This document shows positions 34,714 through 43,684 of a stretch of 64,000 nt of DNA, piece after piece (position 1 is the stretch's first letter; every line of letters begins with the position of its first letter). The stretch lies in assembly GCF_045999315.1 (NCBI RefSeq), contig NZ_CP174607.1, positions 3,782,001 through 3,846,000 on the forward strand. The letters run 5' to 3'. The notes beneath the pieces were generated by a model, which saw nothing but the letters and a program-made list of their open reading frames with translations, was not told where the DNA came from and made no database searches. The position numbers and the translations under genes were made by a program. The DNA is from Peredibacter sp045999315. GTDB taxonomy: Bacteria > Bdellovibrionota > Bacteriovoracia > Bacteriovoracales > Bacteriovoracaceae.

Positions 34714-35555
34714 GCAAACCTCCGCTCAAAAGATGCTGGCAGTTCATTCATGTCCATCAAAGTGAACATATCCAGACAGTCCATTTCGGCATCGTAGGCC
34801 AGGGTGCGACCAAGTTTGGCCCCGGCGAGAAGGTACATGTGCATGAGGGACCCCATGGCCTTGCCTCCACTTCTCTCAGCATTCACTGGGAGTTCGAATT
34901 TCAGTTTGTATTTTGATTGCACACCAACTTCAAAATTCGAAATGAAGTTGTTTTGTTTCTCCAACTGCTCCATCATTTCCGCCACACTCCCAAAGTCCTT
35001 TCGGTTAATGCTTGAACACCCAAACATATAGCGAGTACCGGATTTTTTTGCATACTCAATCAGACCTTTCCATAGAAGCGAGATCACTGCTCCTTTGCGA
35101 TAGTCTTTGTGAACGCAGGCCCTGCCTAGTTCCAACTTATGCCCCGGGGCCTTCAAGAGCTCATCAATTTGAAACTCCCCTTCTGAGTAAAAGCGTTTAA
35201 AGGAACGATCAGTGTTGGTGGACAAAAGTCTATAGCATGCCACGACCTTATTCAGGGCCTTGTCCTTCACAATCAAATGGTCACAAACGAAGTCATGCAT
35301 GTCCACATCATAAGGAAACAAGGAGAATGTCACCTTCTGTGTAGAGAACTCTCTGAAGAACACTTCAAAACGAAGCGCCAATACTTGAGCAAGCTCTTCA
35401 GGATGGTTGACAGTTTTCACCTGATAGTAATCGTTCTCAAAATCTATCTGATAGGCCGGACGTAGGATCTTGCCTTCTAGGCTTTTTAGTTTGAGATAGT
35501 GAGGTACTCTTCCGATGGTAAACTGGGTATTAAACCATAATGCGCCGACTTCCAT
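34710..35555 (-). CDS. olsB: L-ornithine N-alpha-acyltransferase (OlsB-like)
   Basis: A 281-residue protein of the OlsB/hemolysin-like acyltransferase family (GNAT fold). Recognisable segments are VLALRFEVFFREF near 60, HDFVCDHLIVKD near 87, YRLL near 107, and the core ELGRACVHKDYRKGAVISLL (about 142-161) followed by YMFGCSSI near 176. OlsB transfers a 3-hydroxyacyl group from ACP to the alpha-amino group of ornithine. It is the first gene of the olsB-olsA-arginase-sixA unit. The N-terminal ~40 residues are extra relative to the core domain. Confidence 0.8.
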   Translation of the reverse strand: MEVGALWFNTQFTIGRVPHYLKLKSLEGKILRPAYQIDFENDYYQVKTVNHPEELAQVLALRFEVFFREFSTQKVTFSLFPYDVDMHDFVCDHLIVKDKALNKVVACYRLLSTNTDRSFKRFYSEGEFQIDELLKAPGHKLELGRACVHKDYRKGAVISLLWKGLIEYAKKSGTRYMFGCSSINRKDFGSVAEMMEQLEKQNNFISNFEVGVQSKYKLKFELPVNAERSGGKAMGSLMHMYLLAGAKLGRTLAYDAEMDCLDMFTLMDMNELPASFERRFA

Positions 35556-35672
35556 TCACGCCCTTTGTGTAAGTTATTTACCTATTAATCTTTCAAGAGA
35601 ATGAGACTTTTGGCCTGTAAAGATTGTGTCAGGATCATGTGATCAATGAATGAAGATTAAAATAAGGGCAGA

Positions 35673-36740
35673 CTAATGAGTGGCCTCTGGTCTACGATAT
35701 CTCTTCCGCAAAACCCGGTGACGAAGAAAGCCGACTATTCTCTTATCGGTATCTTCATCAATGATATCACCCAGGACCTCATCTATCACATCCTGCAAAG
35801 TAAGAATACCGAGAGGGGCCTCTCTTTTACCCACGACCAGCATTTGAGTCTTGTTCATTTTCATTAACTTGAGTGCACTCAAAATTTTAGCACTGGGTTC
35901 GACGATGGAAATTGGTCGCACAAAACTAAGCCAGTTGTCTCCTTCACCTGCATTTTGAAGCTGTAAAAATTCTTTCAGATGGAGGTAACCATAGACTTCC
36001 CTTTGGTCCATCACGGGAAATCGGGTGCGTCCTTTAGCAAGGATGAAGTCATAAACTTCTGAACCTGATGATTCACTGGAAAGAAATTCAACGTCCTTCC
36101 ATGGCACCATGGCCTTCTCCACCAGCTTCGCGTCCAGATCAATCAGATTACGGATGTATTCCCTATGCTCACTCAAAAGTCCACTGAGGGAAATTTCAGT
36201 TTCACCGTTGATATCATGCTCAACGGGTTCTTCCGGAAAAATAAAATCTACAATGGCGTTAGTGACCCGCTCCATGGGCGTAACTAAGACCCCAAGAATT
36301 TTGTCGGCCACTTTTAAAGCAGGTGAAAGAAACAAACAAATGGCATAGGAGTATCTTATCGCAAGAGATTTCGGAACAAGCTCACCTATAATGACAGATA
36401 AGACAGTCAGGGGAACCACGACAAAAAAAATGGAAAGTGACTCAGAAACTTTTTCATCAAGTTGAAAACTTGTCATCAACCAAGGAGTCAACGATTCTTC
36501 AGCACTGGCACCACTCACTGCCGCCGAAAGCATTCCCACCAAAGTGATTCCGATTTGAACAACTGATAAAATTCTTTCCGGAGAATCCTGCATGTCCAGC
36601 AAGAATTGGGCCCTACGATTTCCACCGAGGGCGTCTTTTCTTAGTTTCCGTTTATCAACAGTAACGAAGGCCATCTCAGCACAGGCCAGGACCGCATTCA
36701 GTCCGAGACAAAGTATGACAATAAGAAGTGTTAGTCCCAC
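35673..36740 (-). CDS. CNNM/UPF0053 membrane protein with CBS domains
   Basis: A 355-residue protein. The DUF21 membrane domain (four hydrophobic segments, residues 1 to about 160; CAEMAFVTVDKRKLR, IGELVPKSLAIRY) is followed by a CBS pair (about 205-330; GRTRFPVMD, KTQMLVVGKREAPLGILTLQDVIDEVLGDI). It ends soon after the CBS pair, lacking the C-terminal CorC_HlyC domain common in 430-residue relatives. Members are proposed magnesium/cobalt efflux or ion-homeostasis proteins. It overlaps the small gene upstream by 10 bases. Confidence 0.85.
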   Translation of the reverse strand: MGLTLLIVILCLGLNAVLACAEMAFVTVDKRKLRKDALGGNRRAQFLLDMQDSPERILSVVQIGITLVGMLSAAVSGASAEESLTPWLMTSFQLDEKVSESLSIFFVVVPLTVLSVIIGELVPKSLAIRYSYAICLFLSPALKVADKILGVLVTPMERVTNAIVDFIFPEEPVEHDINGETEISLSGLLSEHREYIRNLIDLDAKLVEKAMVPWKDVEFLSSESSGSEVYDFILAKGRTRFPVMDQREVYGYLHLKEFLQLQNAGEGDNWLSFVRPISIVEPSAKILSALKLMKMNKTQMLVVGKREAPLGILTLQDVIDEVLGDIIDEDTDKRIVGFLRHRVLRKRYRRPEATH

Positions 36741-37003
36741 GGCTCCGTGCTCTTAGGTGAAATACCAATGTTGTCATCGTCAAATCCTTTCTCAAATGAT
36801 TGCTCAAGTGCTTCAAGAATTCGGGCCGATGTTTCAAGGAGGTTTTTCATATTATGAGTTTCAGTAATTTCGGCCTCTGACCAACAATCTTCTTTCAAAG
36901 TGGACAGAGAGTTTTTGATGGCAAGAATGCGATGGCGCATGCTCCATTCAAATCTTTCTTCTGGTTCAAAGCTATAGCCAGCATAATCATTTTGTTGTTC
37001 CAT
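36731..37003 (-). CDS. Small acidic helical protein of unknown function
   Basis: A 90-residue cytoplasmic-looking protein with a helical middle (HRILAIKNSLSTLKEDCWSE, HNMKNLLETSARILEALEQ) and acidic tail. The start at 37003 is supported by AAGGAGAG 6 bases upstream. It overlaps the CNNM gene by 10 bases and should be co-translated with it. No family recognised. Confidence 0.6.
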   Translation of the reverse strand: MEQQNDYAGYSFEPEERFEWSMRHRILAIKNSLSTLKEDCWSEAEITETHNMKNLLETSARILEALEQSFEKGFDDDNIGISPKSTEPWD

Positions 37004-37094
37004 AGTCTCTCTCCTTAGATTCACTCATCTTACCAAAACAAACCTAAAGCCATTCTTGAGTTCTTCTTTCTCTTTTTGTCATGTATAGAAGGCC

Positions 37095-37883
37095 ATGAGA
37101 ATTTTTAAGCATTTGATGCTTCTTTTCTTTTTGCTGTCTTGCTCAACTCCCAAGGTGACATATAAGGAATCACTACCAGAAAAAGAAATGAGGTATTGTC
37201 TGATGGGAGACTCAGGGAATGCCAGTCCAGCTCAATATGCCATTGCAAAGGCCCTTAAAAAAGAAAACTGTGATCGAATCTTTGTCTTGGGTGATGTCAT
37301 TTATCGAGATGGAATTAAAAATCAAAATGATCCTGATCTACAAAAAAAGTTCATTCAGGTTTATGAAGGCCTGAATAAAAATTTTACTCTGGTCATGGGG
37401 AATCATGATTACAATGGATCAATAAAAAGCTGGAAAAAAGTCTCAGAAAAATATTCCTGGGTATTCTTCCCCAATAATTATTTCCTGCAAAAGATCAATG
37501 ACACTTGCTTTCTGGTCCTGGACTCAAATCTCTATTCCCGCCCATTGCTCCTTACTGCCGCTTTTAGACAAATGAAATGGATCAATTCCATAAAAGAGGA
37601 ATTGGAAGGTTGTCGTTTTAGAATCGCACTTGCCCATCATCCTTACTTAAGCCCGTCTCGATCTGCCGAGGGCTTCTTAAAATATTTTTATGAGGACAAG
37701 ATCATTGGAAAGGTGAATATGCTGGTCACCGGGCATGATCACATTTTGGAAAATGTTGGGCAGACCAAAGGAACCCAACTCTTAATTTCAGGTGCCGGGG
37801 GGCAATATGATAAACGTCCCGGTTATCTTATTATCAGAGTTAGTGACAATCTTTACTATCAGTTTAAGGAAGTCACGGAATAA
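37095..37883 (+). CDS. Calcineurin-like phosphoesterase lipoprotein
   Basis: A 262-residue metallophosphatase. Lipobox LLSC (Cys16). Metal motifs: MGDSG (about 38), VLGDVIYRDG (about 72), MGNHDYNGS (about 102), AHHPY (about 185) and TGHDH (about 215). The layout is that of small purple-acid-phosphatase-like enzymes. Being lipid-anchored it would act in the periplasm or outer membrane. Substrate unknown. It ends 11 bases inside the convergent oxidoreductase gene. Confidence 0.82.
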   Translation: MRIFKHLMLLFFLLSCSTPKVTYKESLPEKEMRYCLMGDSGNASPAQYAIAKALKKENCDRIFVLGDVIYRDGIKNQNDPDLQKKFIQVYEGLNKNFTLVMGNHDYNGSIKSWKKVSEKYSWVFFPNNYFLQKINDTCFLVLDSNLYSRPLLLTAAFRQMKWINSIKEELEGCRFRIALAHHPYLSPSRSAEGFLKYFYEDKIIGKVNMLVTGHDHILENVGQTKGTQLLISGAGGQYDKRPGYLIIRVSDNLYYQFKEVTE

Positions 37884-38853
37884 GAATCGTGCTTCCCGTG
37901 GTCTTTCTTGATTCAAGTTCCCGATGAGCATCTTGAATCTTTTCCAATGAAAACTTTTGGCCTATCTGAATTTTAATAATTCCTCTGCTCACAAGATCGA
38001 AAAGTTCCTGGGATGCGGCAACGAGTTTTTCTCGAGTCGCAATATGAGTGGCAAGCACCGGACGAGTCACATATAAAGACCCTTTTTGAGCGAGAATATT
38101 TAGACTCACGCCTGTCACAGCTCCCGAGGCATTGCCGAAGCTGACCATAAGTCCTCTCGGTTCTAAGCAATCAAGTGAAGTTTCCCAAGTACTTTTACCA
38201 ACGGAATCATAGACCACTTTTACTTTCTTATTATCAGTTAGTTCCAGCACTCTCTTTCTCACATCTTCGGTGGTGTAATTAATCACGTGACTCGCGCCCA
38301 TCTCCAAAGCGAGTTTTCCTTTTTCCTCTGATCCCACAGTGCCAATAAGGTTTACACCCAGGTGTCGCGCCCACTGACAAGCAATAAGTCCTACACCACC
38401 CGCGGCCGCATGAAATAAAATGGTATCTCCCTTTTTTAGTTCATAAGTTTGTCTAAAAAGATATTGGACCGTTAGACCTTTCAGCATCATGGCGGCCCCT
38501 TCTTCATAAGAAATGCTCGAAGGAAGTTTTACTAACCAATGCTCGGAAAGAGTTCGAAATTTAGCGTAAGCGCCGATGGGACTATGAGGATAGGCGATCC
38601 TATCTCCCACTTTAAATTCAGTCACGCCTTCTCCCACTTCAAGGACCTCTCCTGCCCCTTCAAAACCCAGCCCTGAAGGAAGTCCCATGGGATAAAGTCC
38701 GGTGCGATAGTACGTATCAATGAAATTAAGACCGACAGCGTGGTTTTGAATTAAGACCTCTCCCTTACCTGGAGAAGGAACGCTTATCTTTTCAATTTTT
38801 AAAACCTCTGCACCGCCGGTTTGATAAAAGCGGACCGCTTGAGTTTCTCTCAT
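37873..38853 (-). CDS. NADPH:quinone oxidoreductase (zinc-independent MDR family)
   Basis: A 326-residue medium-chain reductase of the QOR type: RTGLYPMGLPSGLGFEGAGEV near 52, DTILFHAAAGGVGLIACQWA near 143 (nucleotide-binding AAxGGVG) and FGNASG near 240. The zinc-binding residues of alcohol dehydrogenases are absent, as expected. E. coli QorA has 327 residues and the same pattern. It overlaps the dioxygenase-like gene upstream by 4 bases, so the two are coupled. Confidence 0.87.
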   Translation of the reverse strand: MRETQAVRFYQTGGAEVLKIEKISVPSPGKGEVLIQNHAVGLNFIDTYYRTGLYPMGLPSGLGFEGAGEVLEVGEGVTEFKVGDRIAYPHSPIGAYAKFRTLSEHWLVKLPSSISYEEGAAMMLKGLTVQYLFRQTYELKKGDTILFHAAAGGVGLIACQWARHLGVNLIGTVGSEEKGKLALEMGASHVINYTTEDVRKRVLELTDNKKVKVVYDSVGKSTWETSLDCLEPRGLMVSFGNASGAVTGVSLNILAQKGSLYVTRPVLATHIATREKLVAASQELFDLVSRGIIKIQIGQKFSLEKIQDAHRELESRKTTGSTILIP

Positions 38854-39644
38854 AAAGTTAAATCCCCAAATGAGTAAGAGGCCATGGCAACACCAAAGGC
38901 CTTGTCTAAAAATATTCTTTTCCCTTTATCCTGAAGGGCCGCACCTGCAACCACCATAAGAGGAATAAGATGATCTTCTCTAGGATGAGCAAGTCTGGCA
39001 CCTGGAGCCTCGGTCCAATGAAGGAGATGTTCTTTTCTTGCCAAAGGTTCACTTGTGATTGCACCAGTTAACCAGGTCTCAAACATTTCAGACGTGGGAC
39101 CACCACCATGAAAAAATGCTCGTAGATTATGATAAGAAAGTCCACTCCCAATAATGAGCACTCCTTCCTCTCTTAAAGGAGCAAGGAGTTCTCCGACTTT
39201 AAAATGTTCGGCAGGATCAAGATTTGCTTTCAAAGAAAGCTGACCTACAGGAATGTCCGCTTTGGGATACATCAAATGCAAGGGAACAAAAGTTCCATGA
39301 TCAAATCCTTGAAAAGGATCTTCATTCACATGAATACCTACTGGTGCAAGCAGGGCCTTCACTCGAGTCGCGAGTTCTGGGGCACCAGGTGCGGGATATT
39401 TTATTTGGTAAGTATGTGCAGGAAATCCGGAGTAATCATAAATCATAGGAGGTTCGGCAGAAGTAGCGACAGAAAATTGATGCTCTTCCCAGTGTCCGGA
39501 AATTGAAAGAATGCTTTTAGGACGAAGAACCTCACCGATTTTTTTCAACCATTGTTCTGTGACTCTAAATTCACTCCGCATGTCTTCAATCCAGGGCCAA
39601 GGTCCTCCGCCATGAGAGATAAAAAGCACAGGTAGTTTTTCCAT
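38850..39644 (-). CDS. DODA-type extradiol aromatic-ring-opening dioxygenase (YgiD-like)
   Basis: A 264-residue LigB-superfamily protein. The family markers are LFISHGGGPW (residues 6-15, first metal His), ISGHWEE (about 48), FDHGTFVPLHLMYPKAD (about 114), IIGSGLSYHNLR (about 160) and REDHLIPLMVVAGAA (about 216). E. coli YgiD is about 260-270 residues. These enzymes cleave catechol-like substrates such as DOPA. A second family member lies at 59606 in the window. Coupled to a quinone oxidoreductase. Confidence 0.85.
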   Translation of the reverse strand: MEKLPVLFISHGGGPWPWIEDMRSEFRVTEQWLKKIGEVLRPKSILSISGHWEEHQFSVATSAEPPMIYDYSGFPAHTYQIKYPAPGAPELATRVKALLAPVGIHVNEDPFQGFDHGTFVPLHLMYPKADIPVGQLSLKANLDPAEHFKVGELLAPLREEGVLIIGSGLSYHNLRAFFHGGGPTSEMFETWLTGAITSEPLARKEHLLHWTEAPGARLAHPREDHLIPLMVVAGAALQDKGKRIFLDKAFGVAMASYSFGDLTL

Positions 39645-39782
39645 ATAACCTTCCTTCTTGGATACATCTTAACTTACTGACTTGATTTGAGAAGATTCAG
39701 AGTTTCATGAAATGGTATAAGTCTTGCTCGATTTATCACCAATGGTGACCATTAGGTCGCAGACTAATTATGGAGGATTAAT

Positions 39783-40556
39783 ATGAAAACACTCAATCTT
39801 GGAGTAATCCTGACGCTAACTGCGGCATTAACAAGCTGTAGTATGTTCAAGTCTACTTCACCAAGTCAACAGCAAGGAACTACATCTAGTGCAGGGACAC
39901 CGAAAAGTGCCCAAGTACAAACTGAGCAAAAGAACCAAGCGGCCTTTGATAAGGCCAATAGCTTAACCAATGGATGGCCACAAGCATCGGTCACCGCCGC
40001 AAGAGAAATGGTTGAGAAACACGGTGATCCTCAAGAGGTCACATCGGATGAATTGATCTGGAGGAATGTTGCCCCATTCAAGAAGATTGTTGTCCACAAA
40101 ACCGTCTATAATCATAAGTTTCCACTTATGCACCAAAATGCTCTCGAACACGTTGTAGACTACCGTGCCCCTGTTTCTAAAATTGATGATATTTGGAGAT
40201 ACAATGGTTCTGTTGTCCTAGATCGTACAAAGGGTGAAATGTCATCGTTCTCTAATACAGAGGCCGGTAACATTCTTGCGATGAACCTCGCTCACGATAT
40301 CATGGTTGGTAAACGCGGGGCCGATAATGCCCGCGTGACCTATGGTAAAGAAACATTGAACTATCTGAATGGTAATAAAACTGCCATGACGCAAGTTCTG
40401 ACATTCGGTGGCCAGTATGAAACTGCTGATGCTGGTGAATCTGTGACAAATAAAATTCGCTGGCAGGGTCTGGAGCCATCACGTAGAGCTCCAGCAGCAC
40501 CACAAACTTCTACTCTCCGTCAGGCGGAAGAAGAAAGACCTAAAGTGAAGAGATAA
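39783..40556 (+). CDS. Lipoprotein of unknown function
   Basis: A 257-residue protein with lipobox LTSC (Cys19), a Ser/Gln/Thr-rich spacer (about 20-55) and a folded region from about 60 (FDKANSLTNGWPQASVTAAREMVEKHGDPQEVT onwards contains a repeat-free alpha/beta pattern). The segment WPxxSxxAAxxMxxKHGxPxE resembles that in several uncharacterised envelope proteins, but I cannot name a family. GGAGGATTA precedes the ATG. A terminator follows, so it is monocistronic. Confidence 0.65.
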   Translation: MKTLNLGVILTLTAALTSCSMFKSTSPSQQQGTTSSAGTPKSAQVQTEQKNQAAFDKANSLTNGWPQASVTAAREMVEKHGDPQEVTSDELIWRNVAPFKKIVVHKTVYNHKFPLMHQNALEHVVDYRAPVSKIDDIWRYNGSVVLDRTKGEMSSFSNTEAGNILAMNLAHDIMVGKRGADNARVTYGKETLNYLNGNKTAMTQVLTFGGQYETADAGESVTNKIRWQGLEPSRRAPAAPQTSTLRQAEEERPKVKR

Positions 40557-40565
40557 TTTACGGAA

Positions 40566-40591
40566 GGCCACCTCTAGGTGGCCTTTTTTTT
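40566..40591 (+). terminator. Rho-independent terminator
   Basis: GGCCACC (40566-40572), loop TCTA, GGTGGCC (40577-40583), then eight T (40584-40591). It ends the lipoprotein transcript 10 bases after its stop codon and lies just short of the convergent small gene. Confidence 0.92.
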
Positions 40592-40593
40592 GT

Positions 40594-40869
40594 TTACTCG
40601 GAAAGACGACCAAAATACATTCCACCCAAATAACCAACGCCCAAAATACAAAGTGTATTTACTGTGACTGATAAAACAGAATGAGTGAAAACCAATTTAA
40701 AAAGAAGGAAGGGAACGATAAAAGATGATCCAAGGTAGATCACCAAGAACAGCTTATTATAATTTATCTTCAAAACAGCACCACAAGAAGAGCACTGATA
40801 CTTTCTCTTAACCAAATCGTTCCATTTGAAAACGTATTCGGCCCGGCACTGAGGACAAAACTTACTCAT
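40594..40869 (-). CDS. Small zinc-ribbon membrane protein
   Basis: A 91-residue protein with an N-terminal double CxxC ribbon (CPQC at 5-8 and CSSC near 24-27) and two membrane helices (about 37-57 and 65-83). Function unknown; similar ribbons plus helices occur in many short uncharacterised proteins. The start MSKFC at 40869 is chosen because the ribbon begins there, but neither it nor ATG 40917 has a clear ribosome site. Confidence 0.5.
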   Translation of the reverse strand: MSKFCPQCRAEYVFKWNDLVKRKYQCSSCGAVLKINYNKLFLVIYLGSSFIVPFLLFKLVFTHSVLSVTVNTLCILGVGYLGGMYFGRLSE

Positions 40870-40946
40870 GCTAATACTGTTAAAGTGTTTTAATATTTTT
40901 GGAAGATAATTTTTCATAATTTAAAATCATCTGCTCCATTACACGA

Positions 40947-40983
40947 GCGGAATACTGACCTTAACTCAAGATCAATATTCCGC
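40947..40983. repeat. Inverted repeat GCGGAATA-N21-TATTCCGC
   Basis: Two perfect 8-base arms (40947-40954 and 40976-40983) between the CheW gene end and the zinc-ribbon gene. No T-tract follows on either strand. It may end the chemotaxis transcript or be an operator. Confidence 0.4.
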
Positions 40984-41040
40984 CCCTATGCTTCAGAGAA
41001 AAACATCAGAAACGTGTTGGCATAACATTTGACCTTAAAG

Positions 41041-41490
41041 TTAAGCAGCAGTCTTTAACAGCTCAACATTATTCTCAGATAAAAAACAGTTCTTTACTTC
41101 AATCAAAAGCACTAAGTTTTCTTCAATTTTTCCAATGGCCTTAACAAACCCACTCCCCTCACTCTCATGCAAAGTAGTGTCAATCTGATCAGCGGTAAGG
41201 TCTGTGACCGTATCCACTGAATCCACAACCAGTCCCATGCGTTTTGTTTCGTGCTCGATCACAATGATACAAGTGTCTTTGGTATGTTCGGTCTCTTGAA
41301 CTCCCAATCGGATTCTAAGATCCATAATGGGAATAATGTGATCGCGCAGATTAATGACTCCCACCATATAAGGTGGAACATCCGGCAGTGCCGAGATGGG
41401 TTGCATGTGCTTGATCTCCCTTACGGAATGAATCTCCAATCCATACACGTTCTGCTTCACCTTAAAAGTTAAATACTGTCCTGCTTTCAT
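41041..41490 (-). CDS. CheW-like chemotaxis coupling protein (copy 1)
   Basis: A 149-residue single CheW domain: YLTFKVKQNVYGLEIHSVREIKHM at the N-terminus, PPYMVGVINLRDHIIPIMDLRIRLG near 38 and the C-terminal LTADQI...VKAIGKIEENLVLLIEV. CheW links receptors to the CheA kinase. Its stop is preceded by a receptor gene with which it overlaps by 1 base. It is about 70% similar by eye to the second copy at 43246. Confidence 0.9.
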   Translation of the reverse strand: MKAGQYLTFKVKQNVYGLEIHSVREIKHMQPISALPDVPPYMVGVINLRDHIIPIMDLRIRLGVQETEHTKDTCIIVIEHETKRMGLVVDSVDTVTDLTADQIDTTLHESEGSGFVKAIGKIEENLVLLIEVKNCFLSENNVELLKTAA

Positions 41491-43109
41491 TAGAATCCCT
41501 CCGCTTTACCTACTGTTAAAGCATCATCATCATCGTCCATTGGGAAGAAATTATCCTTTGTCTTTTTGGTATTAGAGACTCCTTTTAACTTAGAGGCCTT
41601 TTTTACGACCTGTGCAGTTTGCGTTTTGACGACGGCCCTTTCTACTCCAGTGGTTTTCCCTTCAATAAATTTTTTCATATCAAACACAAGCTCTGAAAGG
41701 CATTCTGCTTGAGAAGACATTTCGGCCGCAGATGAGGCCACCTCTTCAGATGATGAAGCATTACTTTGAATTGCTTGATCTAGGTGATTCATGGCCTTAG
41801 AAATTTGCTCAATACCACTTGCCTGCTCTTGAGAGGCAGCAGAAATTTCAGAGTTAAGGTCAGCGACCTTTTTTACTGAATTCAGAATTTCTTTCAGGGA
41901 AGAGCCCGAAGTATCAGCAATATGAACACCCTCTTCCGTTTTCTCAACGTTTTCTTTAATAAGAACATTAATGTCCTTCGCCGCTACCGCTGATCGTCCT
42001 GCAAGGTTTCTGACCGCATCTGCCACAACAGCAAAGCCTTTCCCCTGCTCACCGGCACGGGCGGCCTCTACGGCAGCGTTAAGAGCAAGGAGGTTTGTTT
42101 GAAAAGCAATATCATCAATCACATTGATGATCTCTTCAATCTTCTTCGATGACTTGGACATGTCACCCATGGCCGTGATCAATCGTGAAATATCTTTTTC
42201 ACCCTGCTCGGCCGATGTAAGCGATTTCTGAGAAAGTGAATTGGCCTCTTTGGCATGATCGGAATTCAACTTCACCATACTTGAAAGTTCTTCTAGGGAA
42301 GAAACTGTCTCTTCTAACGATGCCGCCGATTCAGTCGCCCCTTGAGATAGTTGAGATGAGGCAGAAGTAAGCTGTTGGCTGGCACTTGCTGTTTGAGAAG
42401 AAGAACCCAGGATGTTCTCGGCGATTTTTGAAATGGTATTGCTGATCGTTGTTGAAAAATAAAGCCCAATACCAACCGCGAAGATGACACCGACAATTGA
42501 AAAAGTTAGACCCAGAAGACTTGCTGTTTTATAAGCATCAGTTGCAATTGCCGCTCGTTCTTTTGAGATTTTTGACTGGAAGGCCATCAAGGCCTCAAAG
42601 GCCTTACGGATATTTCCACGAAGTGCTCTCAGGTCTTCATCAATAAATTTCTTGGCATCGTCATAACCATTTTTTGTCGCGCGAACCTGATCCAGCATCT
42701 TAAAATACTTGGTCGTACCCACCTGATAATTTGTCCAGGCAGCCCAAACGGCCTCATAGAGTTGCTCTTCACCTGGTTCAAATGGAGTAGCGCGATACTC
42801 TTTATCAAGACGAGTAAAGCGCTCAGTTTGCTCTTTAAAACCTGTCGATGCGCGATCATAGGTTTCCTGATCACTATAAACAGATAAAAGTCCTCGGAAC
42901 AATTGTCGATTTGCTTCCTGGCCGGCATCGTTCAATTCACTCACTTTTTGAATGTTATCGACGAGGACATCAGAAATGTAGCTGTACTCTCTTTGAACTT
43001 TGTTCATTGAAAAGTGGCCCACGGCCGCTACAACGATTACGAATAACGAAACGAAGGTAAACGCAAACAGCAGTTTTGCCTTCAAACTTGAATTGCCTAA
43101 CATACTCAC
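41490..43109 (-). CDS. Methyl-accepting chemotaxis protein (copy 1)
   Basis: A 539-residue receptor with two membrane helices (about 13-31 and 195-217), a four-helix-bundle-type periplasmic domain between them, and a cytoplasmic signalling domain with the hairpin tip IAFQTNLLALNAAVEAARAGEQGKGFAVVA (about 335-365). A normal HAMP domain is short or absent. The C-terminal tail has a Lys-rich linker and ends KDNFFPM, five Asp, then GKAEGF, similar to the tail of the second receptor. Ligand unknown. Followed by cheW copy 1. Confidence 0.92.
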   Translation of the reverse strand: MSMLGNSSLKAKLLFAFTFVSLFVIVVAAVGHFSMNKVQREYSYISDVLVDNIQKVSELNDAGQEANRQLFRGLLSVYSDQETYDRASTGFKEQTERFTRLDKEYRATPFEPGEEQLYEAVWAAWTNYQVGTTKYFKMLDQVRATKNGYDDAKKFIDEDLRALRGNIRKAFEALMAFQSKISKERAAIATDAYKTASLLGLTFSIVGVIFAVGIGLYFSTTISNTISKIAENILGSSSQTASASQQLTSASSQLSQGATESAASLEETVSSLEELSSMVKLNSDHAKEANSLSQKSLTSAEQGEKDISRLITAMGDMSKSSKKIEEIINVIDDIAFQTNLLALNAAVEAARAGEQGKGFAVVADAVRNLAGRSAVAAKDINVLIKENVEKTEEGVHIADTSGSSLKEILNSVKKVADLNSEISAASQEQASGIEQISKAMNHLDQAIQSNASSSEEVASSAAEMSSQAECLSELVFDMKKFIEGKTTGVERAVVKTQTAQVVKKASKLKGVSNTKKTKDNFFPMDDDDDALTVGKAEGF

Positions 43110-43203
43110 CCCTTCATGGACACGTTTTGATTAGGTCATCGTATCGGATGAGTACGTAGTTTTACTTACTACTATATTTTTCTTGATCAGATCTCATAAG
43201 ATT

Positions 43204-43225
43204 GCAGGCACATATACGTGCCTGC
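43204..43225 (-). terminator. Hairpin after chemotaxis copy 2
   Basis: GCAGGCAC (43204-43211) and GTGCCTGC (43218-43225) form a perfect 8-bp stem with 6-base loop, 21 bases after the stop of the CheW gene at 43246. The T-tract on the minus strand is weak. The remaining sequence to 43109 probably holds the promoter for copy 1. Confidence 0.55.
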
Positions 43226-43245
43226 CTTATTTAGTCCGGTTATTT

Positions 43246-43683
43246 TTAAGCGGCAGTTTTACTCCTCTGATTCCAATCCATCTGAAAGAAATTTTTTGTA
43301 TCAATTAGCATAATAAGAGAATCATCTAGCTTTCCAATCCCTCGAACAAATCCCTCATCTTGAAGAGACTCTTCAATTTGATTTTGAGCAAAGTCAGTCA
43401 CTGTTTTTACAGCATCCACGATGAGCCCAAGCTGCTTCGATTCGTGCTCTACTACAATGAAGCAAGTATCTTTTGTGTAAGACGTATCACTGATACCCAA
43501 TCTTATTCTTAAATCCATGATGGGAATAATTCGGTCTCTGAGATTAATGACTCCCACCATATAAGGTGGGACGTCTGGTAAGGCAGAGATAGGTTGCATA
43601 TGCTTGATCTCTTTCACTGAGCGGATATTGATTCCATAGAAATTCTCATTCAACCTAAAAGTGAGATACTGGCCCGCATTCAT
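43246..43683 (-). CDS. CheW-like chemotaxis coupling protein (copy 2)
   Basis: A 145-residue CheW domain with MNAGQYLTFRLNENFYGI at the start, PPYMVGVINLRDRIIPIMDLRIRLG identical over most positions to copy 1, and a divergent C-terminal ribbon (EESLQDEGFVRGIGKLDDSLIMLI). The start at 43683 is set by AGGGG; a longer frame to 43728 runs inside the receptor gene. It begins 1 base after the upstream receptor stop. Confidence 0.9.
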   Translation of the reverse strand: MNAGQYLTFRLNENFYGINIRSVKEIKHMQPISALPDVPPYMVGVINLRDRIIPIMDLRIRLGISDTSYTKDTCFIVVEHESKQLGLIVDAVKTVTDFAQNQIEESLQDEGFVRGIGKLDDSLIMLIDTKNFFQMDWNQRSKTAA

Positions 43684-43684
43684 A

